A program made the position numbers and the translations under genes. From Chryseobacterium rhizoplanae (GTDB lineage Bacteria > Bacteroidota > Bacteroidia > Flavobacteriales > Weeksellaceae), in contig NZ_FXTC01000001.1 of assembly GCF_900182655.1 (NCBI RefSeq), forward strand, positions 248,001 to 312,000: a DNA stretch of 64,000 nucleotides, written 5' to 3'. How positions within the stretch are numbered: position 1 is the first letter of the stretch; each line of letters opens with the position of its first letter. This document shows, one piece after another, positions 1 to 8,325 of this stretch. The notes beneath the pieces were generated by a model that was not told the origin of the DNA, did no database searches, and was given only the letters and a program-made list of their open reading frames with translations.

Positions 1-1
1 G

Positions 2-67
2 AATATCAAAAAAGAGGAAACAGATCTTTTCATCAATGCTTTGAAAGCAGTATTGGGAAGTATTTAA
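2..67 (+). CDS. C-terminal end of a class III aminotransferase, probably acetylornithine aminotransferase (partial)
   Basis: Only the last 21 codons are inside the window, ending at a TAA. The frame reads as a charged amphipathic C-terminal helix with ETDLFINALKAVLGSI at the end, which fits the tail of class III PLP-dependent aminotransferases. Its position directly upstream of argF', argB, argE and argH suggests argD, which makes N-acetylornithine, the substrate of the next gene product. The identity is inferred mostly from context because no catalytic region is visible. Confidence 0.5.
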   Translation, partial: NIKKEETDLFINALKAVLGSI

Positions 68-103
68 GATGTAAAAGACAAATAGTAAAAAGGTATTGCG
101 TTT

Positions 104-182
104 GTCATTCTGAATGTAACGAAGTGGAGTGAAGAATCTCGTAAAATATAACAATGCAAGATTCTTTCTTCGTCATAATGTC
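104..182. repeat. Intergenic hairpin repeat, GTCATTCTGA family, copy 1
   Basis: Two inverted arms, GTCATTCTGA...GAAGAATCT and AGATTC...TTCGTCATAATGTC, surround a short AT-rich loop. Related copies lie at 24586-24645 and 63714-63792. This is a flavobacterial intergenic palindrome family. The rest of the 68-306 gap holds no gene; 190-280 contains a second repeat-like tract with repeated TTTGCG/TTGCG words. Confidence 0.8.
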
Positions 183-306
183 AAAAACAATTGTCAATTG
201 CTGAGTGAAACGCCTTTGCGAACGAAAAAAGCATCAGTGAAAAGCTTTGCGTCCTTGCGTTAAAATTCTCAAAATATGTAAATACAATCTTTAAAATTAA
301 TTCAAA

Positions 307-1266
307 ATGAAAAAATTCACCTCTGTAAGTGATGTAGAAAACTTACAGGAAATCATAAAAAAAGCTTTAGAAATAAAAGCAGACCCCCTTACCGAAACAG
401 AAAAAGGAAAAGGAAAAACAATAGGACTTGTATTTTTAAATTCAAGCCTGAGAACCCGTTTGAGCAGCCAGATTGCAGCACAAAACCTTGGTTTAAATGT
501 ATTGACGTTAAATGCCGCACAGGAAGCCTGGAATCTTGAATTTGCAGATGGAGCGGTAATGAATGGAGATACGGTAGAACATATCAAAGATGCTATTGAA
601 GTTTTAAACCAATATTGTGATATCATCGCAGTACGTTGTTTTGCAGGAATGAAGAGCAAGGAAGATGATGTGAATGAAAGCATCTTAAGCCAGTTTGAAA
701 AACATGCAAAAGTTCCTGTGATCTCTCTGGAATCGGCTACCCGTCATCCCTTACAAAGTCTTGCAGACTGTATTACCATTACAGAAAACTGGAAAAAAGA
801 CCACAAACCGAAAGTAGTGTTGACATGGGCACCACACATCAAGCCTATTGCACATGCGGTTGGAAACTCTTTCGCAGAATGGATGCAGGAAATGGATGTG
901 GAATTGGTAATTGCCAATCCTGAAGGATATGATCTGGATAAAAACTTTACAAAAGATATAAAAGTAATTCATGATCAGGACGAAGCTTTAAAAGATGCAG
1001 ATTTTATCTATGTGAAAAACTGGTCTTCTTTTGATGATTATGCAGCAATGCCTGAAGTAAAAGGTGACTGGATGCTTACCAATGAAAAATTAGCCCATAC
1101 CAATGATGCAAAAGTAATGCATTGTCTTCCGGTTCGCCGTAATGTAGAATTGAGCGATGAGGTAATGGATGGAGATCATTCTATCATCTATCAGCAGGCA
1201 AAAAACCGGATTTTCTCTGCGCAGGCCGTGTTCAGTGAAATTTTAGATGAATTAAAAGCCGAATAA
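307..1266 (+). CDS. argF': N-acetylornithine carbamoyltransferase
   Basis: Transfers the carbamoyl group of carbamoyl phosphate to N-acetyl-L-ornithine, giving N-acetylcitrulline in the cytosolic acetylated arginine pathway of Bacteroidota. The 319-residue protein has the carbamoyl-phosphate loop SSLRTR at residues 46-51 and the second-domain motif HCLPVRR near residue 278. Residue 98 in EHIKDAIEVL is Glu. At this alignment position the Xanthomonas acetylornithine enzyme has Glu92 and the Bacteroides fragilis succinylornithine enzyme has Pro90, and that residue is known to set substrate choice. The acetyl substrate is therefore preferred here. The downstream argE would deacetylate the product to citrulline. 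It begins a tight argF'-argB-argE run. Confidence 0.93.
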   Translation: MKKFTSVSDVENLQEIIKKALEIKADPLTETEKGKGKTIGLVFLNSSLRTRLSSQIAAQNLGLNVLTLNAAQEAWNLEFADGAVMNGDTVEHIKDAIEVLNQYCDIIAVRCFAGMKSKEDDVNESILSQFEKHAKVPVISLESATRHPLQSLADCITITENWKKDHKPKVVLTWAPHIKPIAHAVGNSFAEWMQEMDVELVIANPEGYDLDKNFTKDIKVIHDQDEALKDADFIYVKNWSSFDDYAAMPEVKGDWMLTNEKLAHTNDAKVMHCLPVRRNVELSDEVMDGDHSIIYQQAKNRIFSAQAVFSEILDELKAE

Positions 1267-1267
1267 T

Positions 1268-1302
1268 GATCCTTGTCAAGGTTTTAAACCTTGACAAGGA
1301 TC
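1268..1302. repeat. Perfect 35-bp palindrome (17-bp arms) between argF' and argB
   Basis: The arms GATCCTTGTCAAGGTTT and AAACCTTGACAAGGATC are perfectly complementary around a single T. The inner 29 bp recur exactly at 54417-54445. It starts 2 bp after the argF' stop and ends 36 bp before the argB ATG, so in RNA it would form a very stable hairpin inside the arg transcript. There is no T-tract, so it is not a classic terminator. Confidence 0.9.
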
Positions 1303-1338
1303 AAGGATAAAAAAGAAAGGATCACAAAACGTTTACAA

Positions 1339-2133
1339 ATGAAAGAAAAGTTATACATCATAAAAATTGGCGGAGCTTTAATTGATGATGAGGAATTGTT
1401 AGTTCAATTCTTAGAACAGTTTTCTGAAATTCAGGAAAAGAAGATCCTTGTTCATGGCGGAGGAAAATTAGCCACCACATTGGCTGATAAACTTGGCATA
1501 GAACAGAAAATGATCAACGGAAGGAGGATTACAGATAAAGAGACATTGGATATTGTAACGATGGTATATGCAGGGGGAATCAATAAAAATATTGTTGAAA
1601 AGCTGCAGCAGAAAAAATGCAATGCGATAGGATTTTCCGGGGCAGACGGAAATTTAATTAAAGCGAAGAAAAGAGAACATCCTGAAATTGACTTTGGATT
1701 TGTGGGGGATATTACCAAGAAAAGTGTGAACAGGAAGCTGGTTTCAAAACTCATGAAGCTGAATCTTGTTCCTGTATTTTCAGCAATTACTCACGATAGA
1801 AAAGGAAATCTTTTCAATACCAATGCAGATACCATTGCTTCTGTAATGGCACAGGCTCTTTCAGAGAAATATGAAGTTGAATTGCTGTATTGCTTTGATA
1901 AAGAAGGTGTTTTAGAAGATGTAAACAATCCTGAATCTGTGATCAAAAGTGTAAATGAAGAAGAATTTGAAGCATTAAAAGAAGAAGGGAAACTTCACAA
2001 AGGGATTTTACCCAAGCTTGAAAATGCTCTTGGAGCTATAAAAAATAATGTAGACAAAGTGTTTCTGATCAAAGAGACAGAATTGAAAAACCATATAGAA
2101 AATCATCATGCAGGAACTGAAATCTGTTTATAA
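1339..2133 (+). CDS. argB: N-acetylglutamate kinase
   Basis: Phosphorylates N-acetylglutamate with ATP, the second step of arginine synthesis. The 264-residue amino-acid-kinase-fold protein has the glycine-rich KIGGALI at residues 8-14, VHGGGK near 39, and the substrate/ATP segment around FNTNADTIAS. The ATG at 1339 is chosen. An in-frame upstream TTG at 1291 lies inside the palindrome and would add 16 residues before the conserved first strand. The length matches the family at about 260 residues. The 3' end overlaps argE by 26 bp, implying translational coupling. Confidence 0.93.
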   Translation: MKEKLYIIKIGGALIDDEELLVQFLEQFSEIQEKKILVHGGGKLATTLADKLGIEQKMINGRRITDKETLDIVTMVYAGGINKNIVEKLQQKKCNAIGFSGADGNLIKAKKREHPEIDFGFVGDITKKSVNRKLVSKLMKLNLVPVFSAITHDRKGNLFNTNADTIASVMAQALSEKYEVELLYCFDKEGVLEDVNNPESVIKSVNEEEFEALKEEGKLHKGILPKLENALGAIKNNVDKVFLIKETELKNHIENHHAGTEICL

Positions 2134-3190
2134 TAAAGAAGAGCTGTTAAATAATGCGATCGGATTGCTTAAAAATTTGATTGAGATTCCTTCATTCAGC
2201 AAAGATGAGTTTAATACGTCGGTAGAAATTGAGAATTTTTTCGAAAAGCATCAGATTCCTACGAAACGTTTTAAAAATAACATCTGGGCAGTGAATAAAC
2301 ATTTTGATGTTTTTAAACCTTCCGTTTTGCTGAATACGCATCATGATACCGTAAAGCCTAATAAAGCGTACACGCTGGATCCGTTTGTTCCTGTTGAAAA
2401 AGACGGCAAACTGTTCGGGTTGGGAAGCAATGATGCCGGAGCTTCTTTGGTTTCTATGGCGCAGGTTTTTTTACATTTTTATGATAAAGAAGATTTAAAA
2501 TATAATTTAGTTATTGCTTTGACGGCAGAGGAGGAGATTTCAGGATTTGATGGAATCGAAGCCTTATTTCCGCAGCTACCCAACGTAGAACTCGCCATTG
2601 TAGGAGAACCCACGCAGATGAATCTGGCGATTGCAGAAAAAGGACTTCTTGTGATTGATGGTGAAATGAAAGGTACTCCTTCTCATGCCGCTCATCCTAA
2701 TGATGATAACTCAATTGTTAAATGCATGCAGGATCTGCAGAATATTTTAGCCTTTAAATTTCCAAAAGTTTCAGAATATCTTGGAGAAGTTAAAGTGACT
2801 TTATCAGGAATTCATGCAGGAGTACAGCACAATGTCGTTCCTGAATCGTGCAATTTCACACTGGATGTAAGGGTGACAGATGAATATTCTAATCAGGAAG
2901 CGTTTGATATCATTCAATCTCAGATGGAATCTACATTAACAGCAAGATCATTCAGACTGAATTCTTCAAAGATCGAAATGGATCATCCGTTTGTAAAAGC
3001 AGGAATTGAAATCGGAAGGACCACTTATGGTTCACCTACTTCCTCAGATCAGGCGATTATTCCATGTACATCAGTGAAAATGGGTCCTGGAGACAGTAGG
3101 CGCTCTCACACCGCAGATGAATTTATCTATATCCGGGAAATAGAAGAAGGAATAGAAATCTACATCAGTATTTTAGAAAAAGTGTTATAA
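2108..3190 (+). CDS. argE: M20 family N-acetylornithine/N-acetylcitrulline deacetylase
   Basis: A 360-residue M20 metallopeptidase predicted to remove the acetyl group late in the arginine pathway. With an N-acetylornithine carbamoyltransferase upstream, its natural substrate is probably N-acetylcitrulline. Visible metal-site motifs are LLNTHHDTVKP near residue 75, GLGSNDAGASL near 105, ALTAEEEISG near 138 (catalytic Glu pair) and VGEPT near 163. The start overlaps argB by 26 bp. The family is broad, so substrate is assigned by context. Confidence 0.9.
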   Translation: MQELKSVYNKEELLNNAIGLLKNLIEIPSFSKDEFNTSVEIENFFEKHQIPTKRFKNNIWAVNKHFDVFKPSVLLNTHHDTVKPNKAYTLDPFVPVEKDGKLFGLGSNDAGASLVSMAQVFLHFYDKEDLKYNLVIALTAEEEISGFDGIEALFPQLPNVELAIVGEPTQMNLAIAEKGLLVIDGEMKGTPSHAAHPNDDNSIVKCMQDLQNILAFKFPKVSEYLGEVKVTLSGIHAGVQHNVVPESCNFTLDVRVTDEYSNQEAFDIIQSQMESTLTARSFRLNSSKIEMDHPFVKAGIEIGRTTYGSPTSSDQAIIPCTSVKMGPGDSRRSHTADEFIYIREIEEGIEIYISILEKVL

Positions 3191-3440
3191 TAATGGGAGA
3201 GTGAAGCGGAAAGATGGAAGTGGTTATAGTTTGTAATTTCACTTCCGGCAGCAGGCTTCCGGCTCAATATATGTTTTGACTCCGTCCGGCAGGCATGAAG
3301 TTTAGTTTTTAAAAAGATTTATGCAAAAAGAAAATTAGAAATGAAAGCTTCAGATAAGGAAATGTTTTTTTATAGTTAATAGTAATAAGGATTGCCTTGC
3401 CGGGCATGTCAAAACCAATCAGTATTTTAAATCAGATATT

Positions 3441-4745
3441 ATGAAAAAAATATGGCAGAAGGATAACCTTGCCACCAATATATTAGTCAATAATTTTACC
3501 GTTGGGAAAGATCTTGACTTCGATGAGCGTTTGGCAAAATATGATGTCAAAGGGTCTATGGCACATTGCAAAATGTTAGCAGAAACCGGGATTATTTCCC
3601 AGGAAGAATCAGAGCAGATGTTATCTGTTTTGAATGCTATTTTAAATCAAATTGAGGATGGGACTTTTGAAATTGATAAAGAAGCTGAGGATATCCATTC
3701 TCAGGTAGAAGCAATCCTGATTGAAGAATTAGGAGATACAGGAAAGAAAATTCATACCGCAAGATCAAGAAATGATCAGGTTTTATTGGATATTAAGCTG
3801 TATTTATTGGATGAGATCCGTGAGATCACTGCCCTTACAGATGAGTTTTTCCAGATTTTAATTCAGTTGGCAGATCAGCATAAAAATGTTCTGCTTCCGG
3901 GATATACTCACTTGCAGATTGCAATGCCTTCCTCATTCGGATTGTGGTTTGGAGCGTATGCGGAAGCGCTTTTGGATGACGTGGAAATGCTGTTTTCAGT
4001 GAAGAATATCATTAATAAAAATCCATTGGGATCAGCGGCAGGGTATGGTTCATCTTTCCCGATTAACCGTGAAAGTACAACCTATAACTTAGGATTTCAG
4101 TCGATGAATTACAATTCGGTGTACGCTCAGATGACCCGTGGAAAGTCAGAAAAACTACTGGCGATGTCTATGGCAACTTTAGCGGGAACACTCGGAAAAT
4201 TCGCTTATGATGTATGCTTGTATTTGAACCAAAACTTTGATTTTATCAGTTTCCCAAAGGAATTCACCACAGGAAGCAGTATTATGCCTCATAAAAAGAA
4301 TCCGGATATCTTTGAACTGGTTCGTGCACGATGCAATAGAATTCAATCACTTCCGAATGAACTTATTTTATTGACCAATAATCTTCCTTCAGGATATCAC
4401 AGAGATGTACAGCTGACCAAAGAAATTCTTTTCCCGGCTATTGATTCGCTGAAAGAGTGTCTGGAAATCCTAAGCTATACTTTGCCCAATATTAAGGTAA
4501 AAGACGGGATTCTGGAGGATGAGAAATACAAATACCTTTTCAGTGTAGAGAAGATCAATGAAGAAGTGAAAAACGGCAGCTCTTTCCGTGATGCTTATGT
4601 GAAAGTAGGGCAGGAGATTGAAAACAATGCATTTGAATTTGAACCTGGAAACCTTGAACATACCCATCAGGGAAGTATCGGGAATCTTTGTCTGGATAAA
4701 ATAGAATATCAGTTCAATAAACTGAAAAATAAATTATTGGGTTAG
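3441..4745 (+). CDS. argH: Argininosuccinate lyase
   Basis: Splits argininosuccinate into arginine and fumarate, the last step of the pathway. The 434-residue fumarase/aspartase-superfamily protein carries HTARSRNDQ near residue 106, PGYTHLQ near 153 (catalytic His), and the superfamily signature GSSIMPHKKNP near 279 with the catalytic Ser. It lies 250 bp after argE. That gap contains no convincing ORF and has repeat-like GC-richer words (CTTCCGGC), so argH may have its own promoter. Confidence 0.95.
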   Translation: MKKIWQKDNLATNILVNNFTVGKDLDFDERLAKYDVKGSMAHCKMLAETGIISQEESEQMLSVLNAILNQIEDGTFEIDKEAEDIHSQVEAILIEELGDTGKKIHTARSRNDQVLLDIKLYLLDEIREITALTDEFFQILIQLADQHKNVLLPGYTHLQIAMPSSFGLWFGAYAEALLDDVEMLFSVKNIINKNPLGSAAGYGSSFPINRESTTYNLGFQSMNYNSVYAQMTRGKSEKLLAMSMATLAGTLGKFAYDVCLYLNQNFDFISFPKEFTTGSSIMPHKKNPDIFELVRARCNRIQSLPNELILLTNNLPSGYHRDVQLTKEILFPAIDSLKECLEILSYTLPNIKVKDGILEDEKYKYLFSVEKINEEVKNGSSFRDAYVKVGQEIENNAFEFEPGNLEHTHQGSIGNLCLDKIEYQFNKLKNKLLG

Positions 4746-5059
4746 AATCTAAGCCATTAAGGTCATCAGAAACTTAAGCAAAAATCAGTGGAATTTCTAA
4801 ATTATTTTAGCCTGCTGTCTTTTCGTTGTGGAAGCCTTAATCTTATAAATCTTATCTGCTTAAGTGATCTTAATGGTTAGATTTTACTCCGCTCTTTGAA
4901 TTTGATGATTGATAACTTGAACCATTAAGATAGATGAAGGGTTTAAGATAAGTTAAGAAAATCTGCGATTTTTTAGCCGTATTGTTTTAAAATTCGCTTG
5001 CGAATTTCTTAATAATTCTTTACCTCTTAAAAGCTCTTAATGGTTTAAAAAGAGAAGAT
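4746..5059. repeat. Two tandem imperfect inverted repeats of the CCATTAAG/CTTAATGG family
   Basis: No gene is visible. The first unit pairs AATCTAAGCCATTAAGGTCA (from 4746) with TGATCTTAATGGTTAGATT (to about 4884). The second pairs GAACCATTAAGAT (about 4920) with CTCTTAATGGTTTAA (to about 5048). A third relative lies at 23730-23850. These are large intergenic stem-loops separating convergent argH and the Lrp gene. Confidence 0.75.
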
Positions 5060-5521
5060 TTATTCCAGATCAATTTTAAACTTGGTAGACTTTTTCACCT
5101 CGTGAAGCACAATGGAGCTGTGGTATTGCCCGATATTAGGAATGTTTGAGATCACATTCACAGCAAATTCATTATACGAATTGATGTCCTTGGCAATGAT
5201 CTTCAACATATAGTCATACTCTCCGGAAAGACTGATGATTTCCTGTACTTCATCATATTTACCGATATGGTTCTCAAAAGTTTCCAATACTTTCTTGGAT
5301 TGTTCTTTGAGACGGACATTACAATAGACTACAATATTTAAACCCAATTTTTCACGGTTTAAAAGACCCACATACTTCTGAATGATCCCTTGTTTCTCCA
5401 GTTGTTTGATTCGCTCATACGTAGGAGTGAAGGTAAGACCAATCTTTTCGGAAATTTCTTTAACCGATAATGTGGAGTCTTCCTGAATAATGCTGAGAAT
5501 CATTTTGTCTTTTAAATCCAT
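5060..5521 (-). CDS. Lrp/AsnC family transcriptional regulator
   Basis: 153 residues. An N-terminal winged HTH (LSVKEISEKIGLTFTPTYERIKQLEKQG, residues about 18-45) is followed by an RAM/ActR-type ligand-sensing domain (residues about 65-140, with ISLSGEYDYMLKI). Such proteins form octamers and sense amino acids. It is transcribed divergently from pyrB and convergently with argH, so regulation of amino acid or pyrimidine genes nearby is possible but not shown by the sequence. Confidence 0.9.
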   Translation of the reverse strand: MDLKDKMILSIIQEDSTLSVKEISEKIGLTFTPTYERIKQLEKQGIIQKYVGLLNREKLGLNIVVYCNVRLKEQSKKVLETFENHIGKYDEVQEIISLSGEYDYMLKIIAKDINSYNEFAVNVISNIPNIGQYHSSIVLHEVKKSTKFKIDLE

Positions 5522-5606
5522 AAAATAATTTGAATTGTAACAAAAATATTAATTTTAAATGAGAATAAGGAAATACTGAGGTTTTTAATTTATTTTAAAC
5601 TTTGTT

Positions 5607-5637
5607 TTTGTAGGTTCATAAAATTGTTGTATCTTTG
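5607..5637 (+). promoter_or_regulatory. Bacteroidota-type promoter for the pyrB leader
   Basis: TTTG at 5607-5610, 19 bp spacer, then TATCTTTG at 5630-5637, a perfect TAnnTTTG -7 box. The start of transcription should fall at about 5641-5644, so the leader-peptide ATG at 5644 would be at or very near the 5' end of the RNA. Confidence 0.8.
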
Positions 5638-5643
5638 CACCTA

Positions 5644-5715
5644 ATGAATAAAAAAGCATTTATATCATTAGATTTACCGGGCGAAAGCGCCCTTTACGAT
5701 ATTTATTGTTATTAG
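5644..5715 (+). CDS. pyrB leader peptide (23 codons), part of an attenuator
   Basis: A short ORF begins at ATG 5644 and encodes 23 residues ending DIYCY, with its TAG at 5713-5715. It contains the hairpin GGGCG-AAAG-CGCCC (5679-5692), followed by a T-rich stretch up to the stop. The stop codon overlaps the 5' arm of the terminator at 5714-5741. This resembles the E. coli pyrL arrangement, where a ribosome translating close behind polymerase blocks the terminator when UTP is low. Function is inferred from architecture. The ATG lies so near the predicted transcript start that translation would be almost leaderless. Confidence 0.6.
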   Translation: MNKKAFISLDLPGESALYDIYCY

Positions 5716-5741
5716 CGAAGATTGTTGTCTTCGCTTTTTTT
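5714..5741 (+). terminator. Intrinsic terminator/attenuator before pyrB
   Basis: AGCGAAGA (5714-5721) and TCTTCGCT (5728-5735) form a perfect 8-bp stem with a 6-nt loop, followed by seven T. It lies between the promoter and the pyrB start at 5761, so read-through must be controlled for pyrB to be expressed. Confidence 0.85.
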
Positions 5742-5760
5742 ATGCCCAAAAATAAGAATT

Positions 5761-6651
5761 ATGTTTACGATTACAGAACTAAGCACCGAGAGAATCAACA
5801 GTATACTGACAGAAGCGCTGGCTTTTGCAAACGGTAAAACTGCTAAAATTGAAGGAGAAGTTTTTTGCTCAAACCTTTTCTTCGAAGACAGTACAAGAAC
5901 GAAAACAAGTTTTGATCTTGCAGAAAGAAAACTGGGACTTCAGGTAGTTCCGTTTGATGCATCACACAGTTCGGTAAACAAAGGCGAAAGTCTTTATGAT
6001 ACAGTAAAGACCATTGAAAGTATAGGAGTAAACCTGGTGGTAATCCGCGATAAGAAAGACAGATACTTCGAGGAATTAAAGAATATCAGCATTCCTGTGA
6101 TCAACGGCGGAGACGGAACAGGAAATCACCCTTCACAATGTATGCTGGATTTACTGACCATTTATCAGGAATTCGGAAAGTTTGAAGGATTGAAAGTAGG
6201 AATTGTAGGCGATGTAAAACACAGCCGTGTTGCCAATTCAAATGCAGAGGCATTAAGAAGATTAGGGGCTAAAGTATACTTCTCAGGACCGGAACAATGG
6301 TTTGATGAAGGAGCTTTAATCAACGGAACTTATATGTCAGTAGATGAGTTGATCGGAGAAGTGGATGTTTTAATGCTGTTAAGAATCCAACACGAAAGAC
6401 ACGATTCTGCCATGAGTTTTACTGCTTCAGAATACCATAAAAGATATGGTTTGACTAAAGAAAGAGAACAGTCGATGAAAAAAGAAGCAATTATCATGCA
6501 CCCGGCTCCCATCAACAGAGGAGTGGAAATAGATTCAGACCTTGTAGAATGCAAGAGATCAAGAATCTTTAAACAAATGCAAAACGGAGTGTTCGCAAGA
6601 ATGGCCATTTTGAAAGAAGCGTTGGAAAGTAAAGGGTATACCTTTAAATAA
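5761..6651 (+). CDS. pyrB: Aspartate carbamoyltransferase catalytic chain
   Basis: Condenses carbamoyl phosphate with aspartate in the first committed step of pyrimidine synthesis. 296 residues from the ATG at 5761; an in-frame upstream TTG lies inside the terminator hairpin and is rejected. The carbamoyl-phosphate loop STRTKTS (residues about 39-45), VIRDKKDR near 90 and HPAPINRG near 248 are present. Length is normal for the catalytic chain of about 300 residues. No regulatory chain pyrI follows. Expression is probably set by the upstream attenuator. Confidence 0.95.
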   Translation: MFTITELSTERINSILTEALAFANGKTAKIEGEVFCSNLFFEDSTRTKTSFDLAERKLGLQVVPFDASHSSVNKGESLYDTVKTIESIGVNLVVIRDKKDRYFEELKNISIPVINGGDGTGNHPSQCMLDLLTIYQEFGKFEGLKVGIVGDVKHSRVANSNAEALRRLGAKVYFSGPEQWFDEGALINGTYMSVDELIGEVDVLMLLRIQHERHDSAMSFTASEYHKRYGLTKEREQSMKKEAIIMHPAPINRGVEIDSDLVECKRSRIFKQMQNGVFARMAILKEALESKGYTFK

Positions 6652-6699
6652 GAGCCAAGTTAAAGAGCCAGGGTAAAAGTAAGAAGTTAAAAGTAAGTT

Positions 6700-6800
6700 A
6701 AGCCCCGTAGGGGCGGCCTGTTAATAGCAATGGGAGAAGCCCATGGAAATAAAAAGGATTTAGATAATCCAAGCCCTGTAGGGGCGACCTGTTAATGACA
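6700..6800. repeat. Two direct copies of a GTAGGGGCG-type repeat
   Basis: AAGCCCCGTAGGGGCGGCC (from 6700) and AAGCCCTGTAGGGGCGACC (from 6771) are near-identical units, each followed by TGTTAAT. They fill the pyrB-carA gap. They are local intergenic repeats with a short CCCC/GGGG hairpin. Confidence 0.8.
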
Positions 6801-6832
6801 TATAAATAAATAATAAGAGATAAAAGTTTAAA

Positions 6833-7915
6833 ATGAAGAAAAAATTAATACTGGAGTCCGGTGAAGTGTTTCATGGAGAAGGTTTCGGAGCAGAATTGGA
6901 AACTGCAGGAGAAGTAGTTTTCAATACCGGAATGACAGGGTATCAGGAATTGATTTCTGACCCGTCGTATTGCGGTCAGATTGTTTGTATGACCTATCCG
7001 CTTATCGGAAATTATGGTATTAACCGTGATGATTATGAAAGTATTGAGCCGGCAATCAAAGGGCTTATCGTAAAAGAATTATGCGATCTTCCTTCCAATT
7101 TCCGTACTCAGATTACTTTAGATGAACTATTTAAAAAGAAAAACCTTTCAGGAATTTCAGGAATTGATACAAGAAGACTGACAAGAATTCTTCGTAACTC
7201 CGGAGTAGTAAAAGGAAAAATTGTAAATGCTGAGGCTGATGAAGCTGCTGTAGCTTCTGAATTGAAATCAACAAACTTCCCAACCAATCAGGTAGAAGAG
7301 GTTTCAACAAAAACACCTTATGCTAACCCGAACAGAGGTTTCAAAGTAGTATTAGTAGACTTCGGAGCAAAACTGGGAATTATCAGAGAGCTGTCTCAAA
7401 GAAACTGTGATATCATCGTAGTTTCTCAGGATACGACAGCAGAAGAAATCTTATTGATGGATCCGGACGGAATCATGCTTTCAAACGGTCCTGGTGACCC
7501 TGAAGATGTACCACATGCTTTAGATATGATCAGAGGATTATTAGGAAAGGTTCCCATCTTCGGAATCTGTTTAGGACACCAATTGATCGGTCTTGCCTGC
7601 GGAGCAAAAACTTTCAAACTGAAATTCGGACACAGAGGAGGAAACCACCCGGTATTGGATTTAGAGAAAAATACAGTAGCCATTACTTCTCAAAACCACG
7701 GATATGCGGTAGATCAGGAAAGTTTAAAAGGAACAGACCTTATCGAAACGCACATCGCATTGAACGACAGGACCAACGAAGGATTAAAACACAAAATCCA
7801 CCCTTGCTTCTCAGTTCAGTATCACCCTGAAGCAAGCCCGGGCCCTGAAGATGCAAACTACCTGTTTGATGAGTTCATTGATTTAATGTACCAATTTAAA
7901 AATGTACCAGTTTAA
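6833..7915 (+). CDS. carA: Carbamoyl-phosphate synthase small (glutaminase) subunit
   Basis: Releases ammonia from glutamine for carbamoyl phosphate synthesis and works with CarB. The 360-residue protein has the N-terminal CPSase_sm domain (residues 1-130) and a class I amidotransferase domain. The nucleophile is Cys246 in FGICLGHQ, and the His/Glu pair is in QYHPEASPGP near residue 335. The last residues (MYQFKNVPV) are encoded by a tandem AATGTACCARTTTA repeat at 7885-7914, so the natural C-terminus appears to have been replaced by repeat sequence. It is separated from carB by a four-helix-bundle gene. Confidence 0.95.
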   Translation: MKKKLILESGEVFHGEGFGAELETAGEVVFNTGMTGYQELISDPSYCGQIVCMTYPLIGNYGINRDDYESIEPAIKGLIVKELCDLPSNFRTQITLDELFKKKNLSGISGIDTRRLTRILRNSGVVKGKIVNAEADEAAVASELKSTNFPTNQVEEVSTKTPYANPNRGFKVVLVDFGAKLGIIRELSQRNCDIIVVSQDTTAEEILLMDPDGIMLSNGPGDPEDVPHALDMIRGLLGKVPIFGICLGHQLIGLACGAKTFKLKFGHRGGNHPVLDLEKNTVAITSQNHGYAVDQESLKGTDLIETHIALNDRTNEGLKHKIHPCFSVQYHPEASPGPEDANYLFDEFIDLMYQFKNVPV

Positions 7916-8325
7916 CAATAATTAAAATGATCAATTTCGAAAACAATCCTTTAATTGAAAAGACCGTTAAGTTCTCATTAGATATTATAGAGTTCTGTGA
8001 ATTATTGGAAAGTAAAAAGAAATTTGTTATTGCTAAACAGTTATTGCGTTCGGGAACAAGTATTGGAGCAAATTCTTTTGAAGCACAAAACCCATACAGT
8101 AAAAAAGATTTTGTGAATAAAATTAAAATTGCTGCTAAAGAGCTTGAAGAAACAAAATATTGGTTATATCTGTGTAAACATTCTCAAAGTTATCCATTTG
8201 ATGAAAAATTGGAAGCACAGATTATAGAAATTGGAAAGATTATTTATAAAATTTTAAGCACGAGTTTATCAAATGAAAACGGTTAGTAACATTGTTACAC
8301 TGTTAGACTGATAAATTGTTACATT
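7885..8325. mobile_element. Possible small cassette: four-helix-bundle gene flanked by imperfect inverted repeats
   Basis: AATGTACCAATTTA at 7885-7898 matches the reverse complement of 8312-8325 (AATGTAACAATTTA) at 13 of 14 positions. A second tandem copy of the left unit lies at 7901-7914, and the right flank contains further TGTTACA/TGTTAGA words. The flanked segment holds one complete ORF (7927-8286) and splits carA from carB. A mobile or insertable unit is an inference; no transposase is encoded. Confidence 0.4.
7927..8286 (+). CDS. Four-helix-bundle protein (23S rRNA intervening-sequence protein / S23 family)
   Basis: 119 residues, all alpha, with the family pattern KTVKFSLDIIEFCELL at the start, LLRSGTSIGANSFEAQ near residues 40-55 and KIAAKELEETKYWLYL near 68-83. 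These proteins assemble as pentamers and resemble proteins found in rRNA intervening sequences and the Avd accessory proteins of diversity-generating retroelements. Their cellular role is unknown. The gene starts 11 bp after carA and ends 49 bp before carB, between inverted repeats, which suggests insertion into the operon. Confidence 0.85.
   Translation: MINFENNPLIEKTVKFSLDIIEFCELLESKKKFVIAKQLLRSGTSIGANSFEAQNPYSKKDFVNKIKIAAKELEETKYWLYLCKHSQSYPFDEKLEAQIIEIGKIIYKILSTSLSNENG

Noticed and set aside
1291..1338. TTG start extending argB by 16 codons
   Set aside because: The codons lie in and just after the perfect palindrome and encode no conserved sequence; the ATG at 1339 starts right at the first conserved strand.
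5722..5760. Upstream TTG start for pyrB
   Set aside because: It lies inside the terminator hairpin and T-run; ATG 5761 gives the normal family length.
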